A stretch of DNA of 25,447 bases from CAZCPB01 sp964540295 (GTDB lineage Bacteria; Planctomycetota; Phycisphaerae; Phycisphaerales; UBA1924). The translations under genes were made by a program, and so were the position numbers. The stretch covers positions 1-25,447 of the forward strand of contig CAZIMT010000029.1 in assembly GCA_964540295.1 (NCBI GenBank), written 5' to 3'. The notes under the pieces were generated by a model. That model had not been told where the DNA came from, ran no database searches, and saw only the letters and a program-made list of their open reading frames with translations. This document shows positions 6,505 through 15,619 of the stretch, piece after piece (position 1 is the first letter of the stretch; each line of letters begins with the position of its first letter).

Positions 6505-9213
6505 TTGACCAATCGGCTTTCCACTCATCTCTCGCGTCGCCCCGCGGCCTTGCTCGCGGCCGTCGGGCTCGGCATAGGGGTCGCCGTGTGTTCGCCAGCC
6601 TTGGCTCAGCCTGTCGAGCCGCGCCCGCTCGGCCAGCCCGATCGCAGCGGTGCCCTTGAAAAACCTGAGCCCTCGGCTGGCCCCAAGACTCCCCCCGCCG
6701 ACGAGCTTGCCGTTTACGAGGGTCGCGTGATCCGCCGCATCGTGCTCCAACAGCCGGTCAGGGCGAAGGCACCAGATTCCAAACCAGATTCCAAACCCGA
6801 TTCCAAACCAGATTCCAAACCCGAACCTAAGCCGGACCTCACCGCCTCGCTCCAGTTCGAGCCCGTCTCCGAGCAGACCGCCCAACTAGTGAACAACCAG
6901 CTCCGAGGCCGCGAGGGATCGCCCTACCGCCAGGAGACCATCACCGGCGACATCACCCGTCTCAACCGAATCGGCCGGTTTTCCCAAGTCGAGAACCGCG
7001 TGCAAGCGCTGCCCGACGGGTCGGTGGTGCTGATCTACACGCTCGTCCCGCGCGCGATCGTCCGCGACGTGCAGTCGGTCGGCAACAAAAGGTTCACCGA
7101 CGCCGAGGTCGCGGCCGAGGTCTCGATCCTCAAGGACACGCCCGTCGATCGTTACGAGCTCGACCGGGCCTGCCGGCGCATCGAGCGGCTCTATCGCGAC
7201 AAGGGGTACTACCTCGCGCAGGTCGAAGTGGACGGCAAAGAACTCGACGAATCAGGCGTGGTGCTCTTTAAGATCCGCGAGGGCGAGCGGCTCAAGATCA
7301 CCGAGATTCGCTTCGAAGGCAACAAAAGTTTCTCCCCGCGAGAGCTGCGCAGTGCCGTCAAGACCGACGAGGCCGGGCTGCTTAACAAGGGCAACGTCGA
7401 CGACGAGCAGCTCGACACCGACGTTTCGGGGGTCGTGAACTTTTACAAGGACCGCGGGTACTTGGACATCCGCGCCAGCCGAACCGTCCGCCCTTCGCCC
7501 AACGGGCGCGAGGCGGTGGTCACGTTCCTGGTCGAAGAAGGGCAGCTCTACACCCTCCGCAACGTCACGCTGTACTACCCCGAGAAATCAGTCTCCTACA
7601 AGTCGCAGGAAGAAGCGCAGGCCAAGCTCAAGCCCGGCGAGAGCATCCTCGCGACCGGACCGGGCGAGTGGGCGGTATACCCGATGGGCGTGTACGACTC
7701 GGCCCAGATCCTTGGCCTGATGGAGGTCAAGCCCGGCGACGTCTACAGCGTGGACAAGCTCCGCAAGTCGATGGAGCGGATCCGCGACGCCTTCGGCAAG
7801 CTCGGGTACAGCGACGTGCAGATCAGCCGCCGCGAGCTGCGCAGCCCCGATGAGCCACGCGTGGACATCCTGATCATGATCACGCAGAAACAGAAGTCTC
7901 GCATCGGCGAGGTCATCATCCACGGCAACGAGCTGACCCGCGACGAGGTCGTGCGTCGCCAGATCCGGCTCTACCCCGAGCGCCCCGCCGACACCACGGC
8001 CGTGACCGAGACGCGCGACCGCCTCAACGCCATCAACCTCTTTGATCGCGGCGGGCCCAACGGGCACAGCCCGCCCAAGGTCACGCTCCAGGACCCCGAC
8101 CCGCTTAACCCGGGGTACCGCGACGTCTTGATCGAAGTCGAAGAAACCAACACCGGGGGCATCTCCTTTGGCGCGTCGCTCAGCTCGGACTCAGGCGTCA
8201 TCGGCACGCTCGAGCTCAAGCAACGCAATTTCGATATCCGCGACACGCCCGACTCGGCCAGCGAGTTCTTCAGCGGGCGAGCCTTCCGCGGCGCGGGGCA
8301 GAGCTTCGTCGCCCAGGCCTCGCCCGGAACAGTCACCTCCAATTACTCGCTCTCGCTTGGCGAACCCTCGCTGTGGGACACCGACTACAGCGGCAGCGCG
8401 GGCGTGTTCCTGCGCTCGCGCGAGTACGACCAGTACAACGAGGACCGAGCTGGCACGCGGTTCAACATCGGCCGCCGCTTCGGATCACGCTGGAACGCCA
8501 CCGTCCCCTTCCGCATCGAACGCGTGAATCTGCGCGGGATCGACGCCGACGCGCCGGTCGATTACTTCGACGCCCGCGGTGCAAACGTGCTCACCGGCGT
8601 CGGGCTCAACCTCGACCGCAGCTCGCTCAACGACCCCTTCCGCCCCAGCAAGGGCTCGCGCATCAGCCTGGGTTTCGAGCAGGTCGGCGCGCTGGGCGGA
8701 GATTACACCTTCACAGTGCTCAAGGCCGAGCACTCGGTGTTCATGAAACTGGCCGAGGACATCCTCGGCACGAAAACCATCCTCTCGCTCCACACCCGCG
8801 CCTCGTACATCCCGCAGGACCCCAAGAACGTGCCCATCTACGAGCGGTTCTACCTGGGCGGCCAGCAGTTCCGCGGCTTCAACTACCGCGGCGTTTCGCC
8901 GCTGGGCATCCGCAAAATCGACGGCCTGCGCGGCGACGATGCCGTGGGCGGAACGTGGAGCTTCTTCTGGGGCGCCGAGATCAACCAGCCTGTGTTCAGA
9001 GACATCATCTCTGTCGTCGGCTTCCTCGACACCGGCACCGTGACCGACGATGTTGGCTTCAACCAATACCGAGTCTCGGCTGGCTTCGGCGTCCGCCTCT
9101 ACGTCCCGGCTCTCAGCCAAATCCCGCTGGCCTTCGACTTCGGTTTCCCGCTGGTTAAAGAAGAAGGCGATCGCGAACGCGTATTCACGTTCAGCCTCGA
9201 TCTGCCGTTCTGA
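6505..9213 (+). CDS. bamA: Outer membrane protein assembly factor, BamA/Omp85 family
   Basis: The frame is open far upstream, but a signal peptide decides the start: TTG at 6505 gives a basic N-terminus, the hydrophobic LLAAVGLGIGVAVCS and an ALA cleavage site near residue 34. The mature protein (902 residues before processing) has a low-complexity PDSK linker at about 90-111, then POTRA-like repeats beginning near 70, 182, 262, 348 and 464, each with a GNKxF or G-NEL type turn. A C-terminal beta-barrel runs from about 548 to the terminal LDLPF, ending in Phe as outer-membrane barrels do. The Omp85 motif appears as FRGFNYRG near 789-796. BamA inserts beta-barrel proteins into the outer membrane, so its presence argues for a diderm envelope. 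I found no clear ribosome binding site before the TTG. Confidence 0.93.
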   Translation: MTNRLSTHLSRRPAALLAAVGLGIGVAVCSPALAQPVEPRPLGQPDRSGALEKPEPSAGPKTPPADELAVYEGRVIRRIVLQQPVRAKAPDSKPDSKPDSKPDSKPEPKPDLTASLQFEPVSEQTAQLVNNQLRGREGSPYRQETITGDITRLNRIGRFSQVENRVQALPDGSVVLIYTLVPRAIVRDVQSVGNKRFTDAEVAAEVSILKDTPVDRYELDRACRRIERLYRDKGYYLAQVEVDGKELDESGVVLFKIREGERLKITEIRFEGNKSFSPRELRSAVKTDEAGLLNKGNVDDEQLDTDVSGVVNFYKDRGYLDIRASRTVRPSPNGREAVVTFLVEEGQLYTLRNVTLYYPEKSVSYKSQEEAQAKLKPGESILATGPGEWAVYPMGVYDSAQILGLMEVKPGDVYSVDKLRKSMERIRDAFGKLGYSDVQISRRELRSPDEPRVDILIMITQKQKSRIGEVIIHGNELTRDEVVRRQIRLYPERPADTTAVTETRDRLNAINLFDRGGPNGHSPPKVTLQDPDPLNPGYRDVLIEVEETNTGGISFGASLSSDSGVIGTLELKQRNFDIRDTPDSASEFFSGRAFRGAGQSFVAQASPGTVTSNYSLSLGEPSLWDTDYSGSAGVFLRSREYDQYNEDRAGTRFNIGRRFGSRWNATVPFRIERVNLRGIDADAPVDYFDARGANVLTGVGLNLDRSSLNDPFRPSKGSRISLGFEQVGALGGDYTFTVLKAEHSVFMKLAEDILGTKTILSLHTRASYIPQDPKNVPIYERFYLGGQQFRGFNYRGVSPLGIRKIDGLRGDDAVGGTWSFFWGAEINQPVFRDIISVVGFLDTGTVTDDVGFNQYRVSAGFGVRLYVPALSQIPLAFDFGFPLVKEEGDRERVFTFSLDLPF
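6772..6831 (+). repeat. 12-bp tandem repeat encoding PDSK units in bamA
   Basis: Four near-identical 12-bp units (consensus CCAGATTCCAAA) from 6772 to 6819, plus a diverged fifth to 6831, encode (PDSK)4-PEPK just before the POTRA region. A repeat of this kind can change copy number by slippage without shifting the frame. It probably acts as a flexible linker. Confidence 0.85.
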
Positions 9214-9269
9214 AAATCTTGATCTGAAACCGCCCTGGTCCGAATCTTTGGTCAAAATCTATGTTTGCC

Positions 9270-9294
9270 AGTGGCGCAGGTTTTTAACCTGTAT
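9270..9294 (+). repeat. Dispersed GTGG-CAGG palindromic repeat, copy B
   Basis: CAGGTT (9277-9282) and AACCTG (9286-9291) form a perfect 6-bp inverted repeat with a 3-nt spacer, preceded by GTGG and followed by a pyrimidine-rich tail. It lies between the convergent ends of bamA and the zinc-ribbon gene, where it could also work as a transcription stop. Confidence 0.65.
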
Positions 9295-9393
9295 CTTCCT
9301 GATCTACTCCTTCATCATGTTCCTCTCAACAAACATCGTGCCGCACCAGCGCGAGATAGAAACCTCAGATCTTCAACGAGTATCCAGACCTGA

Positions 9394-10149
9394 TTAAACC
9401 GGCAGATCCTTCGCCGTGCGATCGAGCGCACCACCGCACTCGGGGCACATCAGATTTTTCAGCCCCACCACCGAGTATCGGCATTGCGGGCACTGGCCGC
9501 GAGCCAGCCGCCGGGCACGACGGGTCGTTGCAAGATACGCCGGGGCGCGAGGAACCCATGACAGCGATCGCAAAAACACGACCACTAACACAAACGACAC
9601 TACGTTATAAACGTATCCCCACCAAAGCGGTTCGGTGTCCGTGAACTCGCCCGCCGCCGCGAGCGTCTGAACACGCTCTTTCGGAAAACCCAACGACTTC
9701 AGCCAATCGGAAACGCGAACCTTGCAGCCTTCGATTTCCATGACAGTAAATGACGATCCACCGCCCGGTCCAAACCCGCTCATCCAAAGTCTGGCGTGCG
9801 TGTACCGCTCGACCGCCGCCCAAGGCCCTTGCATAAGGGGGCGACAAAAATAGACCGTGAATCGAACCACGTCTCGGGGCCGACGATTGAGAACCGAAGA
9901 GACCTCGCCGAGGCTATCGCTCGCCTCGTCGATCATCAGGATCGATCCATCGTCCGCTCGATGAAACCAGAGCGCTTCGGTTCGAAACTCGCCGCGATTG
10001 CCAGTACTCGTCGGACGCCGGATGGCACCCCAAGGTGCATAGGGGTCTCCCGTCGGCGCGAGGTGTTGAACCGCGATATTGACTATCAACAGCGCCAACA
10101 ACACCCCCGTCGCCGCCGGGTGCTTCAACCATTTCCAAACTCTCGCCAT
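9394..10149 (-). CDS. Two-TM membrane protein with C-terminal zinc ribbon
   Basis: A 251-residue protein of unknown function. TM1 is at about 12-28 (ATGVLLALLIVNIAV) and TM2 at about 176-196 (YVYNVVSFVLVVVFLRSL). Between them lies a domain of about 145 residues, presumably extracytoplasmic. The tail has two CxxC pairs (C220/C223 and C235/C238) in the form CPQCRY-x9-CPECGG, a typical zinc ribbon facing the cytoplasm. Proteins of this shape are common in planctomycetes and mostly unstudied. The start at 10149 is the ATG before MARVWKW; an in-frame GTG a few codons upstream is possible. It is convergent with bamA and divergent from gatC, with 99 bp to the latter. Confidence 0.85.
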   Translation of the reverse strand: MARVWKWLKHPAATGVLLALLIVNIAVQHLAPTGDPYAPWGAIRRPTSTGNRGEFRTEALWFHRADDGSILMIDEASDSLGEVSSVLNRRPRDVVRFTVYFCRPLMQGPWAAVERYTHARLWMSGFGPGGGSSFTVMEIEGCKVRVSDWLKSLGFPKERVQTLAAAGEFTDTEPLWWGYVYNVVSFVLVVVFLRSLSWVPRAPAYLATTRRARRLARGQCPQCRYSVVGLKNLMCPECGGALDRTAKDLPV

Positions 10150-10248
10150 GAATCTCTTCACGCTCACCACCAACGATAGCGGCCACGCTTCCAAGCTCCT
10201 TCTCTTCTCCGCTCCCGCCACACTCCGATTCCACGCATAAACTGCCCT

Positions 10249-10587
10249 ATGCACCCCGACGAGCCGAAAACTCAGCCCAACACTCAAACCCTCTCCGCTC
10301 ACACCGTCCGCAAGGTCGCTGCTCTCGCGCGGCTCGCGCTCACCGACGCTCAGGTCGAGCAGTACCGCGACGAACTCTCCAAAGTCCTCGAATACGCCGA
10401 TCGCCTTCGCGGCCTCGACCTCACCGGCGTCGAACCTCTCGCCAACGTCGGCGAAACGACCAACCGTTTCCGCAACGACGTACCCGGGCCCACGCTCGAC
10501 AACGCCGTCCTGATGAGCATGGCCCCGGCCTCGATGCCGCCGTTCGTGAAAGTCCCCAAGGTCCTTGGCGACGGCGGGGGCGCGTAA
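10249..10587 (+). CDS. gatC: Asp-tRNA(Asn)/Glu-tRNA(Gln) amidotransferase subunit C
   Basis: A 112-residue GatC. This small subunit wraps GatA and GatB and stabilises the complex that converts Glu-tRNA(Gln) or Asp-tRNA(Asn) to the amide form. Diagnostic are VRKVAALARLALT near residue 20, then VLEYADRLRGLDLTGVEPL and RNDVPGPTL. It is slightly longer than usual because of a ~15-residue polar N-terminal extension. The stop is 3 bases before the gatA ATG, so the two genes are translationally linked. No clear ribosome binding site precedes its ATG. Confidence 0.95.
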   Translation: MHPDEPKTQPNTQTLSAHTVRKVAALARLALTDAQVEQYRDELSKVLEYADRLRGLDLTGVEPLANVGETTNRFRNDVPGPTLDNAVLMSMAPASMPPFVKVPKVLGDGGGA

Positions 10588-10590
10588 GCA

Positions 10591-12072
10591 ATGAGCACCG
10601 ACCGCACGTTCACCGCCACGCACACGCGCAACGAGATCGCCGCACGCCGCGTCTCCGCGCTCGAAACAGTCTCGGCCGCCCTCGCCCGCGCAGACGCGCT
10701 CGAACCAAAGCTCCACGCCTTCACCCAACTCTTTCACGAGCACGCCACCGCCCAAGCTCGCGCGATCGACGCCCGCCTCGCGCGCGGCGAAGCCGTCGGC
10801 CCGCTCGCAGGCGTCCCCGTCGCGCTCAAGGACAACCTCTGCCTGTCGCACGGCCAGACCACCTGCGCGAGCAAGATGCTCGAAAACTATCGCTCGCCCT
10901 TCGACGCCACCGCCGCGCTGAAACTCAGCAACGCCGGTGCGATCATCATCGGCAAGACCAACCTCGACGAGTTCGCGATGGGCTCTTCTACCGAGCACTC
11001 GTTCTTCGGCCCCACCAGCAACCCGTGGGACCTGTCGCGCGTACCCGGCGGGTCCAGCGGCGGGTCGGCCGCCGCTGTCGCGGCACGCGTCACACCTATC
11101 GCTCTCGGCTCCGACACCGGCGGCTCGATCCGCCAACCGGCGGGCTTTTGCAACATCGTCGGCGTCAAACCGACCTACGGCCGAGTCTCGCGCTATGGGC
11201 TCGTCGCCTTCGCTTCCAGCCTCGACCAGATCGGCCCCTTCGCAACCACCGTCGCGGACGCCGCGCTCACGCTCGACGTGATCTGCGGGCACGACCCGTG
11301 CGACTCCACGTCGTCGGATCTCCCGGCAACGACGTTCTTCACTGAAGTCGAAACCCTCGTCGAAGACGCCACCATCGGCGTCTCGCGCGAGGCCTTCAGC
11401 TCGGCGAACCACCCCGCCGTCACCAAAGCTCTCCACGACGCGATCAACGTCTACACGAAGCTCGGCGTGCGGATCATCGAGATCGATCTTCCGATGACCG
11501 ATTACGGCATAGCCGCGTACTACATCGTCGCCACCGCCGAGGCCGCGTCCAACCTCGCACGCTTCGACGGCGTGCGTTACGGCCACCGCGCCGCGCTGGC
11601 GCCGAACGAAACGCTCCATGACCTCTACTGCCGCTCGCGAGCCGAGGGCTTCGGCCCCGAGGTTCAGCGCCGCATCATGCTGGGCACGCACGTTCTTTCC
11701 AGCGGGTACTTCGACGCGTACTACAACACCGCGCTCAAGGTCCGCCGCAAGATCAAGGGCGACTACGATGCCGCGTTCAGACAAGGCTGCCACGCGGTGC
11801 TGATGCCGTCCAGCCCCAGCCCGGCCTTCAAACGCGGCGGGCACTCGGGCGACCCGCTCGCGATGTACCTCGAAGACGTGTACACCGTGGCCGTAAATCT
11901 CGCGGGGCTTCCCGCGGTCACGTTCCCCGGCGGGTTCACGGAAGATCCCGAGGCCACGCTCCCCGTGGGCGTCCAACTCGTCGGCCAACCGTTCGAAGAA
12001 TCTTGGATGCTCCGCCTCGCTCGCATGTTCGAGCGCGAAACGCAATTCGGAACTCGCGCACCCAAAGTCTGA
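10591..12072 (+). CDS. gatA: Asp-tRNA(Asn)/Glu-tRNA(Gln) amidotransferase subunit A
   Basis: The 493-residue amidase subunit, which releases ammonia from glutamine for tRNA-dependent transamidation. The amidase-signature Ser-cisSer-Lys triad is visible: K80 in GVPVALKDN, S155 in PGGSSGGSA and S179 in SDTGGSIRQPA, one residue offset from the numbering I recall for S. aureus GatA. The rest (NPVGVKP-like IVGVKPTYGRVSRYGL, ASSLDQIGPF, VGVQLVGQPF) is canonical. It follows gatC by 3 bp. The gatB partner is not in this window, so the operon is incomplete or split. Confidence 0.97.
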   Translation: MSTDRTFTATHTRNEIAARRVSALETVSAALARADALEPKLHAFTQLFHEHATAQARAIDARLARGEAVGPLAGVPVALKDNLCLSHGQTTCASKMLENYRSPFDATAALKLSNAGAIIIGKTNLDEFAMGSSTEHSFFGPTSNPWDLSRVPGGSSGGSAAAVAARVTPIALGSDTGGSIRQPAGFCNIVGVKPTYGRVSRYGLVAFASSLDQIGPFATTVADAALTLDVICGHDPCDSTSSDLPATTFFTEVETLVEDATIGVSREAFSSANHPAVTKALHDAINVYTKLGVRIIEIDLPMTDYGIAAYYIVATAEAASNLARFDGVRYGHRAALAPNETLHDLYCRSRAEGFGPEVQRRIMLGTHVLSSGYFDAYYNTALKVRRKIKGDYDAAFRQGCHAVLMPSSPSPAFKRGGHSGDPLAMYLEDVYTVAVNLAGLPAVTFPGGFTEDPEATLPVGVQLVGQPFEESWMLRLARMFERETQFGTRAPKV

Positions 12073-12128
12073 ATCGCGCCGCATCAGTTCAAAGGCCAAA
12101 CCGGCAGCGTCAACCAAGGCCAAGCACA

Positions 12129-13241
12129 ATGAAAACATCCGTTGCGTCAACATTCGTTCTCGGCGTTCTTGCGATGATGGTCGCGATGCCGCCGATCTGT
12201 CAAGCACAATCGCCCGCGCCCGCACCCGGGCTCGTCGCCGCAACGCCAACTCTCTCCGCGCAGATCCCCGTAACCGCCGAAGAAGCCTTCGCCCTGCTCG
12301 ATCTCGAAAAGCCGGTTACCCCTGAACAACTCGAAGCCTGCCGCGCGCTGCTCGACGAGGCCTGCAAGGCCGACCCGAAGTCCGCGAAGTTCACGCTAGG
12401 CCGAATGTACGTCAGCCGCGCCAAGCGCGAGCGCCCGCAAGCCAAGCAGCTCGCCCAGCTCGCGTCCAAGCTCGATCCAACCATGGCCGACGCCTGGTAT
12501 TGGAAGGGCGCGACGATCTTCGAGAACATCTTTGAGGCCTCGATGCTCGACCAGGTTGGCATGGCTGGCGACGCGCGCGACGCGCTTCTTAAGGCCATCG
12601 AGCTCGACCCCAACCACCTCGACGCGCGGACCGCGGTCGCGCAGTTCTACATCGAAGCCCCCGGAATCGCTGGCGGCAGTCTGCGCAAGGCCCGGGAGCA
12701 GGGCAACGCCATGCTCAAAATCAAGGGCGGCAAATCGCGCGGGCATCTGGTCCTGGCCGGGGTCGCCGCGGAGGATGACGAATGGAAGGACGCCGCCGCC
12801 GACTTCGAGCTGGCCAGCGCGGCCGCGACCACCGACGACGAACGCTGGGACGTCACGGCCCAGCACGCCGGATTACTGATGAACAAGAAGGAGGACCCGG
12901 GCGCGGTGATCGCGATGCTCACCCCGTACGTCGCGGCAATCTCCGCCTCCCAGCCCCCGGCCATCAGCAATGACCGCGAAACGTTCCTGCGCTTCCTGCT
13001 GGCCGAGGCGCTCCGAAAAGAAAAACGCTGGTCTGACGCGCAGGCGCAGTACGAGCTCGTGGTCGCGATCAATCCCCAGGCCAAGACCTCACGCTTCGCG
13101 CTGGGCGAGTGCTTCGAGAAACAGAAGAAGTACGCTCAGGCCGCCACGTGGTACACCCAGTTTGCTGAAAAGTTCCCGGACGATGCACGAGCCTCGGACG
13201 CGAAGGATCGCGCGAAGTCCTGCCTAGCAAAGATCCCCTAA
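12129..13241 (+). CDS. Secreted tetratricopeptide-repeat protein
   Basis: A 370-residue protein with signal peptide MKTSVASTFVLGVLAMMVAM ending near ICQAQ (residue 27). Helical TPR-type repeats follow: LDPTMADAWYWKGATIFE and ALLKAIELDPNHLDARTAVAQ around 115-170, and WSDAQAQYELVVAINPQAKT plus KKYAQAATWYTQFAEKFPDD near 308-355. TPR proteins serve as scaffolds for protein contacts; here the location is periplasmic. The partner is unknown. It lies 56 bp after gatA on the same strand and could share its transcript, though the function looks unrelated. Confidence 0.85.
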   Translation: MKTSVASTFVLGVLAMMVAMPPICQAQSPAPAPGLVAATPTLSAQIPVTAEEAFALLDLEKPVTPEQLEACRALLDEACKADPKSAKFTLGRMYVSRAKRERPQAKQLAQLASKLDPTMADAWYWKGATIFENIFEASMLDQVGMAGDARDALLKAIELDPNHLDARTAVAQFYIEAPGIAGGSLRKAREQGNAMLKIKGGKSRGHLVLAGVAAEDDEWKDAAADFELASAAATTDDERWDVTAQHAGLLMNKKEDPGAVIAMLTPYVAAISASQPPAISNDRETFLRFLLAEALRKEKRWSDAQAQYELVVAINPQAKTSRFALGECFEKQKKYAQAATWYTQFAEKFPDDARASDAKDRAKSCLAKIP

Positions 13242-13260
13242 ATCCAATGATTGCCGTGCT

Positions 13261-13335
13261 CTGGTCAGAAAAACTGATAGCAAGCGCAAATGCTTGACGC
13301 ACGCGCCTTCGGGCGAGCGCGCCCGCGCAGACCAG
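13261..13335 (+). other. Possible structured leader before the LEPR-motif gene
   Basis: CTGGTC (13261-13266) can pair with GACCAG (13330-13335). Inside lie two hairpins: CAAGC/GCTTG (13281-13296) and CGCC-TTCG-GGCG (13304-13315, a UUCG tetraloop). Together they could form a three-way junction ahead of the ribosome binding site at 13370. GC-rich DNA yields such stems often, so this is only a suggestion; the UUCG hairpin could instead be part of a terminator for the TPR gene, though no U tract follows. Confidence 0.25.
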
Positions 13336-13369
13336 CGATCACCGCCGCGACCCGAGCCTCTTGCTCATC

Positions 13370-13373
13370 GGAG
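13370..13373 (+). promoter_or_regulatory. Shine-Dalgarno GGAG that fixes the GTG start of the LEPR gene
   Basis: GGAG lies 7 nt before the GTG at 13381. An in-frame TTG at 13294 gives a longer product, but its extra residues are not signal-like, so the GTG is preferred. Confidence 0.6.
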
Positions 13374-13380
13374 TAATCCC

Positions 13381-15612
13381 GTGTTCAATCGATCCAAGAA
13401 CCTCCCGAAGACCGCCCCCTCGTCTGTGATCGACACGCTCGAGCCCCGCGTGATGCTCAGCGGCGACTACTACGCCGTGGGCCTTTCCGACGACCGAATC
13501 ACCAATGGCGTCTCCGTCTTCATCGAAGACGGACGACTGGACAACAACGGGAACATCACCGGCACGCGCCGGCACGATGACACGCTCGGCCAATCGCTCG
13601 ACGGCAAAGTCACCGACTGGGCCTCGGCCGTCTTCGACGACAAGGGTGGCCTGCGACCGGGCCACCGCGACGCCTCCCACACCCAGTCTCACGAAACCGG
13701 CTCGCAGTTTCTCTCGCGACGCGGCTTCCCCGCAGGTTGGGCACTGGGTATCGGCAACCGCGCGCGCCTGGGGCAGTTCTCGTACCTCATCGAAAAGCCC
13801 GCCGACGCGACGATCGAGGACCTCTCGGGCCGCTGGGCTTTCAATGGGCTGCAGATCGAACGCTCCGTGCGCAAGAGCGAGGACATCGACGCGGTTTTCG
13901 GCACGAGCACCGTCACCGGCAGCACGTTCTCCGGCTCGTGGACCCAGAGCCGCCGCGGGACGCTCGAAGAGACCGCGTTCACCGGCGCCATCGGCTCAAT
14001 CACGCCCAGCGGCGTCATCACCATCGCCACCAACACCTCTGATGACGACGTCTCCGGCTCTCGCGCCTACCTCAGCCGCGACAAATCCGTCGTCCTCTGG
14101 GGCAACTACGCCTCGCACGACGACGAACTCTCGTTCGGCGTTGGCGTGAAGCGTGGTTCGACCTTCCTGGCGTCCACGGCCGCGGGCTCGTACCGCGTCG
14201 CGCTGGTGCTCGCCGACGAGGTCAACGACATCCACTTCGCCAACAGCGTGGTAGTCATCGACCTTCGCATCGATCTCAAGCTCGACGGGACGTACTCCGC
14301 CTACGACCTCCGCTTCTCAGACTCTGGCTCGAACGTCGTGAAGTTCACCGGCTCGTGGGCCATCACCAACGGCGACCAGATCACCACCACCGGCCTGCTC
14401 GGCTCGCTGTCCTGGGTTCTCTCCAGCAACGGCTCGTCGCTCCTTCCCATGAAGCTCGTGGACCTCGAAGGCAAGACCCGCCCCGTCTCCGGGCTGGGAA
14501 CCAAGTTCGTGGCTCAAAGCCCGATCACCGTCACGCCCACGACCGCCACGGTCTCCAACGACGAGCGCGGGCACGCCGTGGTCTACGAGCGCGGCCGCGA
14601 CGACATCTGGCGCAAGGCCGACCTCGCCGCTGCCGCAAGTTCCCCCGCCGTCTCTGGCAAGGTCTCATCGTGGATCGACCGCCGCGACAACCTGCTCTAC
14701 GCCGCAGGCCGCGCCGACACCGGCGTGCTGCTCTTTAAGCGCGCCGCCGACGCGACTTGGACCTTCCGCAACCTCACGACCGAGATCGCGGGTTCGTCCG
14801 CCATCACGTCCAACGTCACCGCCTTCACCAGCCTGTCGGGCCTGGTCACCCTCGCGGGAATCAATTCGTCGGGCGAATTGGTCGTCTATCAAGACAGCAC
14901 CGCCCTGAACTCCAGCGGCCAGCGCGTCTGGAGTTTCACCAACCTCACCACCACGCACATCACCTCCGCTGGCCAGACCATGCCGCGGCTCGCCGGCGAT
15001 GTCATCAGCTACGTTACCTCGTGGGACGGCCTGAATATCGCCGCGCTCGACGACCAAGGCCACATCCAAGCCATCTGGACCTCGCCCGCGCTCGCCGGAA
15101 CCTGGATCCTTTCGGACCTCACCGTCGCCAAGGGCTCCTCGCCCATCCAAGGCGGGCTCACCGCCTACATCACGCCGTGGGGCGGCATCAATCTCTCGGG
15201 GCTCGACGACACCGGCCGCGTCCGCGTGACCTGGTGGACACCAGGCCTGGACAACTGGCGTGACGACGACCTCACCTCAAACTCAGGCGGCTCAACCCTC
15301 GTCGGCTCCAGCGTCACCAGCTACGTCAACCCCTGGGGCGGGCTTAACATCGCTGGCGTAGACGACTCGGGACACGTCCACATCTACTGGTGGGCGCCCG
15401 GGCTTGATCGCTGGAACGAATCGCAGATGACCGACGACAGCACCCCCGAGCACCTGCGCCCACGCACCCACCTCAACGCCGTCACCGCCCTCGACGGTCG
15501 CTCCACCATCACCGGCCTCAACAGCGCCGGCCAGACCGTGGCCCTGACCTTCGAACTCTCCGCCAACACCTGGACCAACACCAACCTCAGCGAAACCGCC
15601 AGCGACTACTAG
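13381..15612 (+). CDS. LEPR-motif surface/secreted protein with seven-repeat (propeller-like) C-terminal half
   Basis: A 743-residue protein with LEPRVMLS at residues 20-27, the planctomycete LEPR-xLL type N-terminal motif found on large exported proteins and thought to be a sorting or processing signal. Residues ~28-384 are beta-rich, with recurring FxGSW-type strands (LSGRWAFNG, FSGSWTQ, FTGSWAITNG). From ~385 to the end, seven repeats of about 51-62 residues follow. Each has the pattern V-x-S/A-Y/W-x(5)-GxxxxAGxDDxGxVxxxxW, clearest in WGGINLSGLDDTGRVRVTWW and WGGLNIAGVDDSGHVHIYWW. This suggests a seven-bladed beta-propeller. There is no C-terminal anchor. No enzyme motif is visible; a binding or lectin-like role is a guess. 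It is the last gene of the plus-strand run, 139 bp after the TPR gene. Confidence 0.85.
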   Translation: MFNRSKNLPKTAPSSVIDTLEPRVMLSGDYYAVGLSDDRITNGVSVFIEDGRLDNNGNITGTRRHDDTLGQSLDGKVTDWASAVFDDKGGLRPGHRDASHTQSHETGSQFLSRRGFPAGWALGIGNRARLGQFSYLIEKPADATIEDLSGRWAFNGLQIERSVRKSEDIDAVFGTSTVTGSTFSGSWTQSRRGTLEETAFTGAIGSITPSGVITIATNTSDDDVSGSRAYLSRDKSVVLWGNYASHDDELSFGVGVKRGSTFLASTAAGSYRVALVLADEVNDIHFANSVVVIDLRIDLKLDGTYSAYDLRFSDSGSNVVKFTGSWAITNGDQITTTGLLGSLSWVLSSNGSSLLPMKLVDLEGKTRPVSGLGTKFVAQSPITVTPTTATVSNDERGHAVVYERGRDDIWRKADLAAAASSPAVSGKVSSWIDRRDNLLYAAGRADTGVLLFKRAADATWTFRNLTTEIAGSSAITSNVTAFTSLSGLVTLAGINSSGELVVYQDSTALNSSGQRVWSFTNLTTTHITSAGQTMPRLAGDVISYVTSWDGLNIAALDDQGHIQAIWTSPALAGTWILSDLTVAKGSSPIQGGLTAYITPWGGINLSGLDDTGRVRVTWWTPGLDNWRDDDLTSNSGGSTLVGSSVTSYVNPWGGLNIAGVDDSGHVHIYWWAPGLDRWNESQMTDDSTPEHLRPRTHLNAVTALDGRSTITGLNSAGQTVALTFELSANTWTNTNLSETASDY

Positions 15613-15619
15613 CCCTAGG

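Noticed and set aside
9394..12249. Very long minus-strand open frame opposite gatA and gatC
   Set aside because: Only its last 252 codons (9394-10149) look like a protein. The rest is the antisense shadow of two certain genes, gatC and gatA, in GC-rich DNA.
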